Shown here: positions 51,828 through 60,165 of the stretch, piece by piece
How positions within the stretch are numbered: position 1 is the stretch's first letter
Layout of the letters: every line of letters starts with the position of its first letter
Assembly (NCBI GenBank): GCA_025992895.1
Contig: DAJPGA010000001.1
Span: 124,001-188,000 of the forward strand
DNA: 64,000 bases
Source: Veillonellaceae bacterium
GTDB lineage: Bacteria > Bacillota > Negativicutes > Veillonellales > Dialisteraceae
Reading direction: 5' to 3'
Translations under genes and position numbers: made by a program
Notes under the pieces: generated by a model
What the model was told of the DNA's origin: nothing
What the model saw: the letters and a program-made list of their open reading frames with translations, nothing else
Database searches by the model: none

Positions 51828-51962
51828 AGCTTTATTTTTGTGCGCAAATTCGGGAAACAGCTTGAATATTTATGCAAAATTTAGGAAGATTTTGCTGAGC
51901 TGTATTTTTTGCGCCCAAATTCAGGGGAGTTGTGAATTTTTATACAGAAAGCAGGGAGAATT
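51828..51962 (+). promoter_or_regulatory. Two 55-bp direct repeats upstream of the trimeric autotransporter
   Basis: Repeat 1 starts at 51828 and repeat 2 at 51898 (70 bp apart). Both read AGCT, a T-rich run, GCG(C)CAAATTC, GGG, then TTG..TGAAT, TTTAT and a purine-rich end. LytTR regulators bind paired direct repeats, and the LytTR gene ends 30 bp upstream, so these are candidate binding sites or duplicated promoters. The second ends at AGGGAGAATT before the ATG. Confidence 0.6.
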
Positions 51963-54900
51963 ATGAACAAAATCTTTAAGGTTATCTGGAGCAGGACGAA
52001 GAACTGCTATGTCACGGCTTCGGAATTAGCCAAGGGCCACACGAAGTCAGCCAGCACCGGCAGCAAGGCCAGACGGAAACTTCTGACATCCGCAGCAGCC
52101 CTGGCCATGGTACTCACCTTCGCCGGCGGAGGAAACGCTTGGGCATCCGTCACAGTAAATACAACGGATCCAGGCACCCCAGCAACCGTGTATACAACAG
52201 AAGAAGTGGATAACGCTCTGGATGAAAAAGCCAATTCGGATGACGTGGCAAGTACCTATGCGACGAAGTCAGAATTGGAGTCGGGACTGGCCGGTAAAGC
52301 AAATTCGACAACTGTGGCAAGCACCTATGCAACGAAGTCAGAATTGGAGTCGGGACTGGCCGGTAAAGCAGATTCGACAACTGTGGCAAGCACCTATGCA
52401 ACGAAGACAGAGGTGGAAAACACCTATGCGACGAAGACAGAAGTGGATGATGCTCTGGATGAAAAAGCCAATTCGGCCGACGTGGCAAGTACCTATGCGA
52501 CGAAGTCAGAATTGGAGTCGGGACTGGCCGGTAAAGCAGATTCGACAACTGTGGCAAGCACCTATGCAACGAAGTCAGAATTGGAGTCGGGACTGGCCGG
52601 TAAAGCAGATTCGACAACTGTGGCAAGCACCTATGCAACGAAGACAGAGGTGGAAAACACCTATGCGACGAAGACAGAAGTGGATGATGCTCTGGATGAA
52701 AAAGCCAATTCGGCCGACGTGTATACAAAGACCGAGGTGCAAAATACCTATGCGACAAAGACAGAGGTGGCAAGTACCTATGCGACTAAGACAGAAGTAA
52801 ATAACGCTCTGGATGGTAAATTGGATATTAGTGCAGATGGCGACGTGACCGATGTCAGGGACCTTACCGCCAGCGGCACCATTACCGGCGGTACTCTGAC
52901 TGATGGCACTGCTTCGCTGGCCGGCGGCAGCCTCACTGATGCGGTGGATGTCACAGCGACTGGCACCATTACCGGCGGTACTCTGACTGACGGCGAGGGA
53001 GCTTCCATGAGCAATGGAACTGTTACCGGCACGACCCTGACCGACGGCGTTGCTACACTGTCCGAAGGCGATCTGACTACAACTGGCGATATCAATGCTA
53101 ACGATATTACTACAACAGGCGATTTGAGCACACACGATATCACGGCTACAAGCCTGAATACACAGGGAGGAGATATCTCTGGCGGTGCTATTACAGGCAC
53201 GTCACTGAATACCAATGGAGGATCTATCTCAGATGGTGCTATCACAGGCACGACGATCACAGGCACGTCCGTTAATGTCGGCAGTGGCTCTGTCAGTGCT
53301 GGCAGCGGCACCTTTACAGGCAATGTTTCCGCAGGCAGTATAGATGTAACCAATAAAGTGACTGCAGGCAGCATGGAAACGAGTGGCAACACGAAGACAG
53401 ATTCCCTAACAGTAACCAACAATGCTTCCGTAGGCGGTGACCTGACTGTGACGGGAGACATTTCCGGCAGCAGCTTGGACGTGGGCTCTGGTACGATTGA
53501 AACCACTGGCGCCGTAGAAGCCGGAACTCTGGAAACCACCGGTGCTGCTACCATCGGCGGCACATTGACTTCCAATGGCATTACCAATACAGGCAGCACG
53601 AAGACAGATTCCTTGACAGTGACCGACGATGCTTCCGTAGGCGGTGACCTGACTGTGACGGGAGACATTTCCGGCAGCAGCTTGGACGTGGGCTCTGGTA
53701 CGATTGAAACGACTGGTGCCGTAGAAGCCGGAACTCTGGAAATCACCGGCGATGCTTCGATCGGCGGAAATTTGACAGTAGAAGAAGATCTGACCGTCGA
53801 CGGCACATTTGATGCCAACACCATCACCAGTAAACTGGATTTAAACAATTATACGGAAATCCAGGGCGGTAATGTGACATCCAAAAACAGCATATTGGAT
53901 GGCGATGGAATAACATATACCAGCACATCCACTTTAACAGAAAAGGGCAAGACCGAAACGGCTGCCAATGGAACAACCCGAAACGTAGACAAGATGGATG
54001 CTGCAGAATCGAGCAATGTGATTTCAAACCTTTCATCCCCAGATACAATCTTCTCCAAGATGGATCAGAAGGTAGATACTATCACCAGCGAAGTGAAAAA
54101 CGGTGACAATTCGACATCTACCACACAGACGGCTGAGGATATCACCAATACAGCAGAACAAGGGACTATCACTAATAATGCGAAAGCATTGGTCAATACA
54201 GCCTCGGATACCATTTCCAATGAAGCCGTGAATGACATCACTACTACGTCAACTGCTGGAAATATTTCCAACACAGCCGAGAGCGGCACTATCTCCAATA
54301 CTGCCCAAAATATCACCAACGAGGCGTCAAAAGACATGACCAATACTATCGGCGAAAATCTCACGACGACAGTGGGTGGCGATATGAGTACCGAAGTCAC
54401 GGGCAATCAGACCAATACCGTTACTGGCACACTGACAGAAACCGTAACCCAAAAAGCAACGGAAAACTATAATGGCGGCCTGGAGACCAACGTCACCGGT
54501 GAAGAATTACACACCGTCAACGGCAATCAGACCAATACTGTCGATGGCAACCAGACCAATACCGTGACCGGCACACTGACAGAAACCGTAACCGAAAAAG
54601 CAACGGAAAACTATAACGGCGGCCTGGAGACCACAGTCACCGGTGAAGAATTACACAAAGTCAATGGCGACCAGACCAATACTGTCGATGGCAATCAGAC
54701 CAATGAAATCACTGAAGACCAGACCACTACCATCGGCGGCGACAAGACTGAAGATGTCACAGGTGCTGTGACCGAAACCTATGGCAGCCAGAGTACAACT
54801 GTCAATGGCGATCAGAGCAATACTGTCAATGGAAACCAGACCAATACCGTGACCGGCACACTGACAGAAACCGTAACTGAAAAAGCAACAGAAAACTATA

Positions 54901-56576
54901 ACGGCGGCCTGGAAACCAACGTCACTGGTGAAGAATCACACACAGTCAACGGCAGCCAGATCAATGAAATCACCGAAGACCAGACCAATACCATCGGCGG
55001 CAAGCAGACTACGACCGTAACCGGTGACAGCAGCCTGACAGCCGAAAACATCATCAACGAAGCGAAGAACAAAATCACCAGCAACGCTGTCGATGTAGAA
55101 ACGACAGCTTCCAGTTCCATTGTCAGCAAGGTTTCCAATGACTATGGATCCAACACATCCACCCAGTTGTCTTCTCAGACAGAGGAAACGATGAGCCAGT
55201 CCGATGGCAAGACAGCCTCCTACCTCCGTGGTGCAGCAGAAGAAAAATCCCTGCTCACAGATGGCAGCACCAAGACCACCATTGACACCATCGCCGGCCA
55301 GACTAACACTAATATCACCGATGGATCCAATATTTCCAACAATCTGCAAAAGGCCGATCAGCTGGCATCCTCCGTAACCGACGGCACAAATACGACTGTT
55401 GCCAACCAAGACGCACAGAGCCTGGCTTCGTCCATCACCGACGGCACGAAATTTAACAATACCAACAGCACCGTCGACAAATCGGAGCAGCTGATTAAAT
55501 CCAGCGATACGCAGTACAACGCCTCTGTCAAGACCGTAACGACCACGACAGAAAGAATGGTCAGCGGCAGTATCATTGATATTCTGAAGGATGCTGATAA
55601 CGGGTACATCAATACGACGGTTACACAAGGAGATAACAGCACCGGCGTGAAACAAACCAGCCAGGATATCACCCAGACAGCAAAGCAGGGCACCATCACC
55701 AACGATGCCAAGAATCTGGTGAATACGGCAGAAGAAAACATGACCAATACAGCTGGCACGCAGATTCAGGATGTCGTCGGGAATACGACTGTGACTACCA
55801 CGACAGAGGGAACCACTTTTGAAAATGCGGAACACAACGCAGCTATCGGTGAAGGCTCGATCACGAAAACCACCATTTCCGGCAACACCCTTGAAACAGG
55901 AAAAGCGACCATGGACTATGCCGAAGTCACAAAAGATCTTACCGTTGGCGGCACGACCACCACGAAAGACCTGCATGTGACAAACAATGCATCCGTAGAC
56001 GGCACTCTTGACGTAGGCGGAGCCGCAAACTTCCAGGATTCTGTAACGATTGCCAAAGATCTCAGCGCAGGCGGCAACGCCAGCATAGCAGGCAGCGTGA
56101 CTGCCGCATCCTACAAGGTAGGAAATAAGACCTACATTGACGACAACGGCATCCATGCGAATAACCAGAAGATCACCAACGTAGCACCAGGAGAACTCTC
56201 AGCGGACAGCCTCGACGCCGTCAATGGAGCACAGCTCTATGAAACCAACCAGCGCGTCGCCTCGATGGACAGCCGCATCAACGAAGCCGGTGCCAATGCA
56301 GCAGCGATGGCCAACCTCCATCCGCTTGAATTTGACGCTGATTCCAAGCTCAATGTAGCCGCTGCCGTAGGCAACTACAAGAACAAGACAGCAACAGCCC
56401 TGGGCCTCTTCTATCGCCCTAACGAAGACGTCATGTTCAACGTGTCCGGCACCGTCGGCTCGAGCGACAACATGGTCGGCGGCGGCGTAGCCATCCGCAT
56501 CGGCCACGGCGGCAACAAGGCTCGGAATAAACAGATGGCCGAAAACGCTGCTTACGTCAAAGGCCTTGAATCCTGA
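51963..56576 (+). CDS. Trimeric autotransporter adhesin (YadA family), cut before its SLH domain
   Basis: A 1537-residue type Vc autotransporter. The long signal region starts NKIFKVIWSRTKNCYVTASE (extended signal peptide motif) and continues to a hydrophobic core near residue 50. Residues about 75-280 are YATK-[ST]-E-[LV] coiled-coil repeats, encoded by near-identical 237-bp DNA repeats. Then come Thr/Gly-rich TGTITGGTLTDG-type repeats, and GNQTNTVTGTLTETVTEKAT repeats to about 1050. The C-terminal neck and anchor read LDAVNGAQLYETNQRV, then ATALGLFYRPNEDVMFN and GGGVAIRIGHGG. After 23 more residues a TGA (56574-56576) ends the frame; the same frame goes on into an SLH domain. Confidence 0.92.
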   Translation: MNKIFKVIWSRTKNCYVTASELAKGHTKSASTGSKARRKLLTSAAALAMVLTFAGGGNAWASVTVNTTDPGTPATVYTTEEVDNALDEKANSDDVASTYATKSELESGLAGKANSTTVASTYATKSELESGLAGKADSTTVASTYATKTEVENTYATKTEVDDALDEKANSADVASTYATKSELESGLAGKADSTTVASTYATKSELESGLAGKADSTTVASTYATKTEVENTYATKTEVDDALDEKANSADVYTKTEVQNTYATKTEVASTYATKTEVNNALDGKLDISADGDVTDVRDLTASGTITGGTLTDGTASLAGGSLTDAVDVTATGTITGGTLTDGEGASMSNGTVTGTTLTDGVATLSEGDLTTTGDINANDITTTGDLSTHDITATSLNTQGGDISGGAITGTSLNTNGGSISDGAITGTTITGTSVNVGSGSVSAGSGTFTGNVSAGSIDVTNKVTAGSMETSGNTKTDSLTVTNNASVGGDLTVTGDISGSSLDVGSGTIETTGAVEAGTLETTGAATIGGTLTSNGITNTGSTKTDSLTVTDDASVGGDLTVTGDISGSSLDVGSGTIETTGAVEAGTLEITGDASIGGNLTVEEDLTVDGTFDANTITSKLDLNNYTEIQGGNVTSKNSILDGDGITYTSTSTLTEKGKTETAANGTTRNVDKMDAAESSNVISNLSSPDTIFSKMDQKVDTITSEVKNGDNSTSTTQTAEDITNTAEQGTITNNAKALVNTASDTISNEAVNDITTTSTAGNISNTAESGTISNTAQNITNEASKDMTNTIGENLTTTVGGDMSTEVTGNQTNTVTGTLTETVTQKATENYNGGLETNVTGEELHTVNGNQTNTVDGNQTNTVTGTLTETVTEKATENYNGGLETTVTGEELHKVNGDQTNTVDGNQTNEITEDQTTTIGGDKTEDVTGAVTETYGSQSTTVNGDQSNTVNGNQTNTVTGTLTETVTEKATENYNGGLETNVTGEESHTVNGSQINEITEDQTNTIGGKQTTTVTGDSSLTAENIINEAKNKITSNAVDVETTASSSIVSKVSNDYGSNTSTQLSSQTEETMSQSDGKTASYLRGAAEEKSLLTDGSTKTTIDTIAGQTNTNITDGSNISNNLQKADQLASSVTDGTNTTVANQDAQSLASSITDGTKFNNTNSTVDKSEQLIKSSDTQYNASVKTVTTTTERMVSGSIIDILKDADNGYINTTVTQGDNSTGVKQTSQDITQTAKQGTITNDAKNLVNTAEENMTNTAGTQIQDVVGNTTVTTTTEGTTFENAEHNAAIGEGSITKTTISGNTLETGKATMDYAEVTKDLTVGGTTTTKDLHVTNNASVDGTLDVGGAANFQDSVTIAKDLSAGGNASIAGSVTAASYKVGNKTYIDDNGIHANNQKITNVAPGELSADSLDAVNGAQLYETNQRVASMDSRINEAGANAAAMANLHPLEFDADSKLNVAAAVGNYKNKTATALGLFYRPNEDVMFNVSGTVGSSDNMVGGGVAIRIGHGGNKARNKQMAENAAYVKGLES

Positions 56577-56876
56577 GTCGACAAGCTGCAGCAGCAGATG
56601 GATGCGCTCCTCTCCGTCCTCAATCCGAACCTGTCCAAAGACTTCCCGGACGTACCGGAAAACCACTGGGCTTATGAAGCCGTATCCCGCCTGGCTGGCA
56701 ACGGCATCATTCAGGGTTACGAAGATGGCAAGTACCACGGTGAACGCACAATGACCCGCTATGAAATGGCAGAAATCATCTACAAAGCCCTGAGCAAAGG
56801 TGCAGAGGCAGAAGCCGAACTGGTAGAAGAATTCCGCCCTGAACTGCAGGCCATGGCTGCCCAGAACAAGGCATAA
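56577..56876 (+). pseudogene. SLH-domain tail of the adhesin, separated by an in-frame TGA
   Basis: The frame of the adhesin continues past the TGA for 99 codons: a coiled coil VDKLQQQMDALLSVLNP, then one S-layer homology domain (FPDVPENHWAYEAVSRLAGN, then the GIIQGY and GKYHGERTMTRYEMAEIIYK blocks) and an acidic helix ending QNKA. One C-to-T change of CGA (Arg) would create this TGA, and Arg fits the coiled coil. There is no ribosome binding site before the ATG at 56598. In Negativicutes SLH domains tie outer-membrane proteins to peptidoglycan, so the stop would unhook the adhesin from the wall. Confidence 0.85.
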
Positions 56877-56926
56877 GGATGTTCAAATAGTATTTGTAAT
56901 AGAAAGGAGCATAGTATAAAACAAAG

Positions 56927-56971
56927 AGGCTGTGACGAAATGATCGTTATTTCGTCACAGCCTCTTTTGTG
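56927..56971. terminator. Bidirectional terminator between the adhesin and the kinase operon
   Basis: GAGGCTGTGACGAAAT pairs perfectly with ATTTCGTCACAGCCTC (16 bp), followed by T4 on the plus strand and TTTGTTTT on the minus strand. It serves the two convergent units. Confidence 0.92.
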
Positions 56972-57044
56972 TGGGTGTATTTGGTTAGAATAGTAAAGCT
57001 CGGTCGTATGTTTTTTTCAGCCGAAGGCTGCTCATCCCCGCCCC

Positions 57045-58391
57045 CTACTCTTTCGGCAGTTCAAGTCTTACGTACGTGCTGAACCAGCCTTTTTCGCAGG
57101 TGCAGATGGCGTTAGCATTGTGTGCATCGAGGAAATGGGCGAGAGATTTCATGCCTATGCCGTGGCCCGGGGCATTGGTTGCGGGCAGGCCGTTTTCGTC
57201 GAATGCGACTTTCCCGTCAAAGCGGTTCTTAATGAGAATATTCAGCATGTCGTCCTGGCGGACGGCGATGACGGTCAGGGCGCGCCGGCCCTCCGGCTGT
57301 TTCTCGCTGGCATGGACGGCGTTTTCGATGAGGTTGGAAAAGACCATGGATAAATCTGTACTGAAGGACGGGCTGCAGTCGGGGATATCGGCCTTGGCCG
57401 TGACGGTAATCCCCTCCTGTTTCGCCGCGTCAAGGTACGTCGTAAGGGCGGCGTTGACGACTGTGTTTTTGCAATACTGCTGCCGTTTCGTCTGCTCGAG
57501 TTTGCATCCGATCTGCTCAATCAGCTTCAATGCGGGCTCATATTCCCCATGGGATACGAGGTCTGTCAGTCTTTGCAGGTATTCCCGCTGCTTTTTCCAG
57601 AAAACTTCCATCAGCTTCTGTGCTTCATTCAGCGACTGGACGTAGTTCTGATTGGACCGGATCTGCGCGGTGAGGGCATCTTTGCGTTCATAGGCCAGGT
57701 ACACGGCATCGACCTGTTCGAGCCCGGCCTTTACGCTGAATGCGATAAGGAGCGCGGCGCAGGTAATGATGATTCTCGGCACGAGCATTTCTACATGCAG
57801 CACCTCAGGAACCCTCTGTGTGGTAAAAAATGCCGCTTCCGCAAAGATCAGGCAAGGAAGGATACAGATATATTTCCAGTACCCCCGCATGCTGAGCACA
57901 TGGTCGTTCCGGAATACCTCATTGAAGTACCGGATCAGGACCGGCAGGCAGAGCAAGTAGCCGATGGTGTACAGGAAGAGCTCCAGCGGAAAGAGCGCAG
58001 GGCTTTCCCTGCCCGGGAAGATTCCCATCTGGATGAGTACGTAGAACAGGTAGTAGACGAGCGTGTGGAGCATAATCATAAAGACGCTGCGCAGGGCAAA
58101 CACATAGATATGCTGGAAGAAATACGGGCGGATGATGATGACGGCCCAGATGAAATAAGGAATCCAGAGCACGGTATAGAGCCATTTGAACATGACGAGG
58201 GAATACGCCCACTGCCCGCCAAGAGAAACGACCAGCAGGGCCAGTGTCTCGGCTGTGAAACAGGCAGCGTACCCGGCATATATCCACCGCTTCTGCTGCT
58301 CAGAGATAAAAGGGACAAATGACGCATACTGCAGGTACGCAGGCGGCACGACGGACAGCGTCAGAAGAAAGGTAATGAGTATACAGATCAT
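57045..58391 (-). CDS. GHKL sensor kinase B: ATP-binding site intact, phospho-acceptor His missing
   Basis: A 448-residue protein with six to seven N-terminal membrane helices (1-220), a coiled-coil dimerisation segment, and an HATPase domain. The N box FSNLIENAVHASEK (Asn357) and G box GHGIGMKSL (409-417) are intact. In the H box, aligned without gaps to kinase A, the position of His258 is Lys266 (FWKKQREYLQRL against YRHDTRHQLRLL). It therefore should bind and hydrolyse ATP but cannot phosphorylate itself on the usual His. The ATG at 58391 overlaps the kinase A stop (ATGA); the longer frame from 58439 is rejected. The paired gene order suggests a heterodimer. Confidence 0.88.
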   Translation of the reverse strand: MICILITFLLTLSVVPPAYLQYASFVPFISEQQKRWIYAGYAACFTAETLALLVVSLGGQWAYSLVMFKWLYTVLWIPYFIWAVIIIRPYFFQHIYVFALRSVFMIMLHTLVYYLFYVLIQMGIFPGRESPALFPLELFLYTIGYLLCLPVLIRYFNEVFRNDHVLSMRGYWKYICILPCLIFAEAAFFTTQRVPEVLHVEMLVPRIIITCAALLIAFSVKAGLEQVDAVYLAYERKDALTAQIRSNQNYVQSLNEAQKLMEVFWKKQREYLQRLTDLVSHGEYEPALKLIEQIGCKLEQTKRQQYCKNTVVNAALTTYLDAAKQEGITVTAKADIPDCSPSFSTDLSMVFSNLIENAVHASEKQPEGRRALTVIAVRQDDMLNILIKNRFDGKVAFDENGLPATNAPGHGIGMKSLAHFLDAHNANAICTCEKGWFSTYVRLELPKE

Positions 58392-59710
58392 ACGGCATCC
58401 CCTTTCTTCCAAGGGATACGCAGATTGACGATCATCCATCCCTCTTCACACGTATACCGGCTGTCTGCCTGATGGCGCGTCATAAACGGCGCGAGCGATA
58501 GGAACGCTCTCGCATACCCGCCATTTCTTGGACGGCCTTCCTCATCCATTTCTACCGGCTCCGTCTGACGGTTCCCGATAACCAGCATGACAGCCGTATC
58601 CGTCTGGCGCGCAATGAAGATGACGGCCCGCGTTTCCTTATCCTGCTGCCGGCTCTCCGCCATCGCGGCCTCCGTCAGGAGGGCAGCCACCTCTCCCAAT
58701 TCCTGCTCGAAGGGAAGCTCCGGAGCCAGTGACAAGTCTGCCATGACATGGATTCCCTCATCCCGGGCCTTCTCCACGAGAGGCTGCAGTGCTTTCTTCA
58801 TGCAAGCATTCTCTCCCCAATGATATGGCTGCGTGTGGGCCAGCTCCTCTTTGAGCGTTTCCAGAAATGCCAGGGAATCAGCGCTGTCCTTTTCCTGAAT
58901 CAGGCTGGACAGAAGACGCAGCTGGTGCCGCGTGTCATGACGGTAGATCGACAAACGCTTCTGGGAAGCCTGAAGCATCCGCGTGTAATTGGCAAACATT
59001 TCCATCTGCGTCATCAAAGCCGCATTCTCACGCTTCACATCGATGGCCGCGCTCATTTTCCGGGTGCTGAGGTACATCGTGATGGCAATGCAGATACCAA
59101 AAAAGGCCTGCAGCATCCGCGGGACAAGGTACTCCCGTGCAACAGGCTCGTTCGTATGCGCCAGGATGATGGAATACAGCAGCGCCAGCACAGGAATCGC
59201 AGCCATATATTTCCAGAAAGCCAGCATATCCACCATGCGGTTCGGCGTAATCACCGTGTGGAAAAATTTCAAAAGCACCGGGATCAGCAAGGCATACGAC
59301 AGCGTATACGCCAGGAGGTACTCGTCGATATACTGGAAAAATTCATCCCGGGAAACGAAAAGGAGCTCGATATTCATGACCAGCGTAAGCACCGCCACGA
59401 CGAAAAGCCCCTGCATCCCCAGGACAAATATATATTGCAGCCGGTACGAAGGGACAAACAGCAGCCCAATCAAAAGACAGGGAATCGCATGCACGGCAAA
59501 AACATCCTTAAAGGAAATCCATGCGGCTCCTACAGTTCCCTGAGAAAATATCTCTATGACGCCTGCGAAAAAGGCAAGGTACAAAATGACAAACGCCCCG
59601 GCCAGCCGGCGGGAATCCCGAGGTGTCAAAAGAGATGCAAAAACTCTGTACTGAACAAAAAGAGACGGCACCATGGCAAGAAGGAGCAGATCAACCGACA
59701 GAGAATGCAT
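58388..59710 (-). CDS. GHKL sensor kinase A: phospho-acceptor His intact, ATP-binding site degenerate
   Basis: A 440-residue paralogue of kinase B with the same membrane topology (1-215; shared FWKY/YWKY and LVPR landmarks). The H box YRHDTRHQL has His258, as in AgrC-like kinases. The N box reads LLTEAAMAE with no Asn where kinase B has NLIENAVHA, and the G box is lost (RNGGYARAFLSLAPF instead of GHGIGMKSL). It should be phosphorylated but not bind ATP normally. The ATG at 59710 follows AAGGAAGG; the open frame further upstream (to 59857) covers the promoter and is rejected. First gene of the kinase operon. Confidence 0.88.
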   Translation of the reverse strand: MHSLSVDLLLLAMVPSLFVQYRVFASLLTPRDSRRLAGAFVILYLAFFAGVIEIFSQGTVGAAWISFKDVFAVHAIPCLLIGLLFVPSYRLQYIFVLGMQGLFVVAVLTLVMNIELLFVSRDEFFQYIDEYLLAYTLSYALLIPVLLKFFHTVITPNRMVDMLAFWKYMAAIPVLALLYSIILAHTNEPVAREYLVPRMLQAFFGICIAITMYLSTRKMSAAIDVKRENAALMTQMEMFANYTRMLQASQKRLSIYRHDTRHQLRLLSSLIQEKDSADSLAFLETLKEELAHTQPYHWGENACMKKALQPLVEKARDEGIHVMADLSLAPELPFEQELGEVAALLTEAAMAESRQQDKETRAVIFIARQTDTAVMLVIGNRQTEPVEMDEEGRPRNGGYARAFLSLAPFMTRHQADSRYTCEEGWMIVNLRIPWKKGDAV

Positions 59711-59786
59711 AGAAATGACCTTCCTTTGAACAAGTATAAGTGCTTTGATTATTATAATTATTTTGCATACGATTATTCTTGAATGT

Positions 59787-59816
59787 ATTATAGCAATAAA
59801 CACGATATAGTGTAAA
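59787..59816 (-). promoter_or_regulatory. Promoter of the kinase operon
   Basis: TTTACA and TATAAT, 18 bp apart on the minus strand, with an extended -10 (TGCTATAAT), about 75 nt before the kinase A ATG. Confidence 0.75.
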
Positions 59817-59850
59817 TATTGATACCGCTCCGAGAAATTCCGATTTGGAA

Positions 59851-59899
59851 AAAACAAAAAGAGGGCTTTGACGAATGTGCAATCACTTCGTCAAAGCCC
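59851..59899 (-). terminator. Terminator hairpin downstream of the AsmA-like gene
   Basis: GGGCTTTGACGAA pairs with TTCGTCAAAGCCC (13 bp); on the minus strand TTTTTGTTTTTT follows. It lies about 265 bp past the AsmA-like stop, with repeats between. Confidence 0.75.
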
Positions 59900-59929
59900 T
59901 TGGAGGGTGTGGATGGGAATCGATGGGAG

Positions 59930-60155
59930 AAGCGAAATACTCGCTTTCCCAGACGGGGAAGGGCGTATGGGATAGGGTACAAAAGGTCCAAAACAAATCA
60001 GACCTGAAATCTTTTCTTTATTCCTTGTGAAGCCTTCCCTTCTGGGGAAGGTGCGCAGCTTATCTTTTATCTGTAGCTGCGCGAATGAGGTGAAGTTATA
60101 TAAAGATGCCGGTGGATAGGGTTCATTTCCACGAGCACAGCGAGGTTTTATGGTT
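59930..60155. repeat. Mosaic of intergenic hairpin repeats
   Basis: TTCCCAGACGGGGAAGG, the reversed AAGGAATAAAGAAAAGAT block (60005-60030), CCTTCCCTTCTGGGGAAGG, the hairpin GCGCAGCTTATC..GATAAAA-type (60045-60085), GGTGGATAGGGTT and CACGAGCACAGCGAGG. It is the mirror image of 46370-46470. Confidence 0.75.
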
Positions 60156-60165
60156 TTTAGTCCCC

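Noticed and set aside
54936..56156. Antisense open frame within the trimeric adhesin
   Set aside because: Shadow of the repetitive Thr/Asn-rich coding sequence.
56574..56576. TGA as a selenocysteine codon
   Set aside because: No selenoprotein family fits, no insertion element was recognised, and a coiled-coil Arg codon (CGA) mutated to TGA is simpler.
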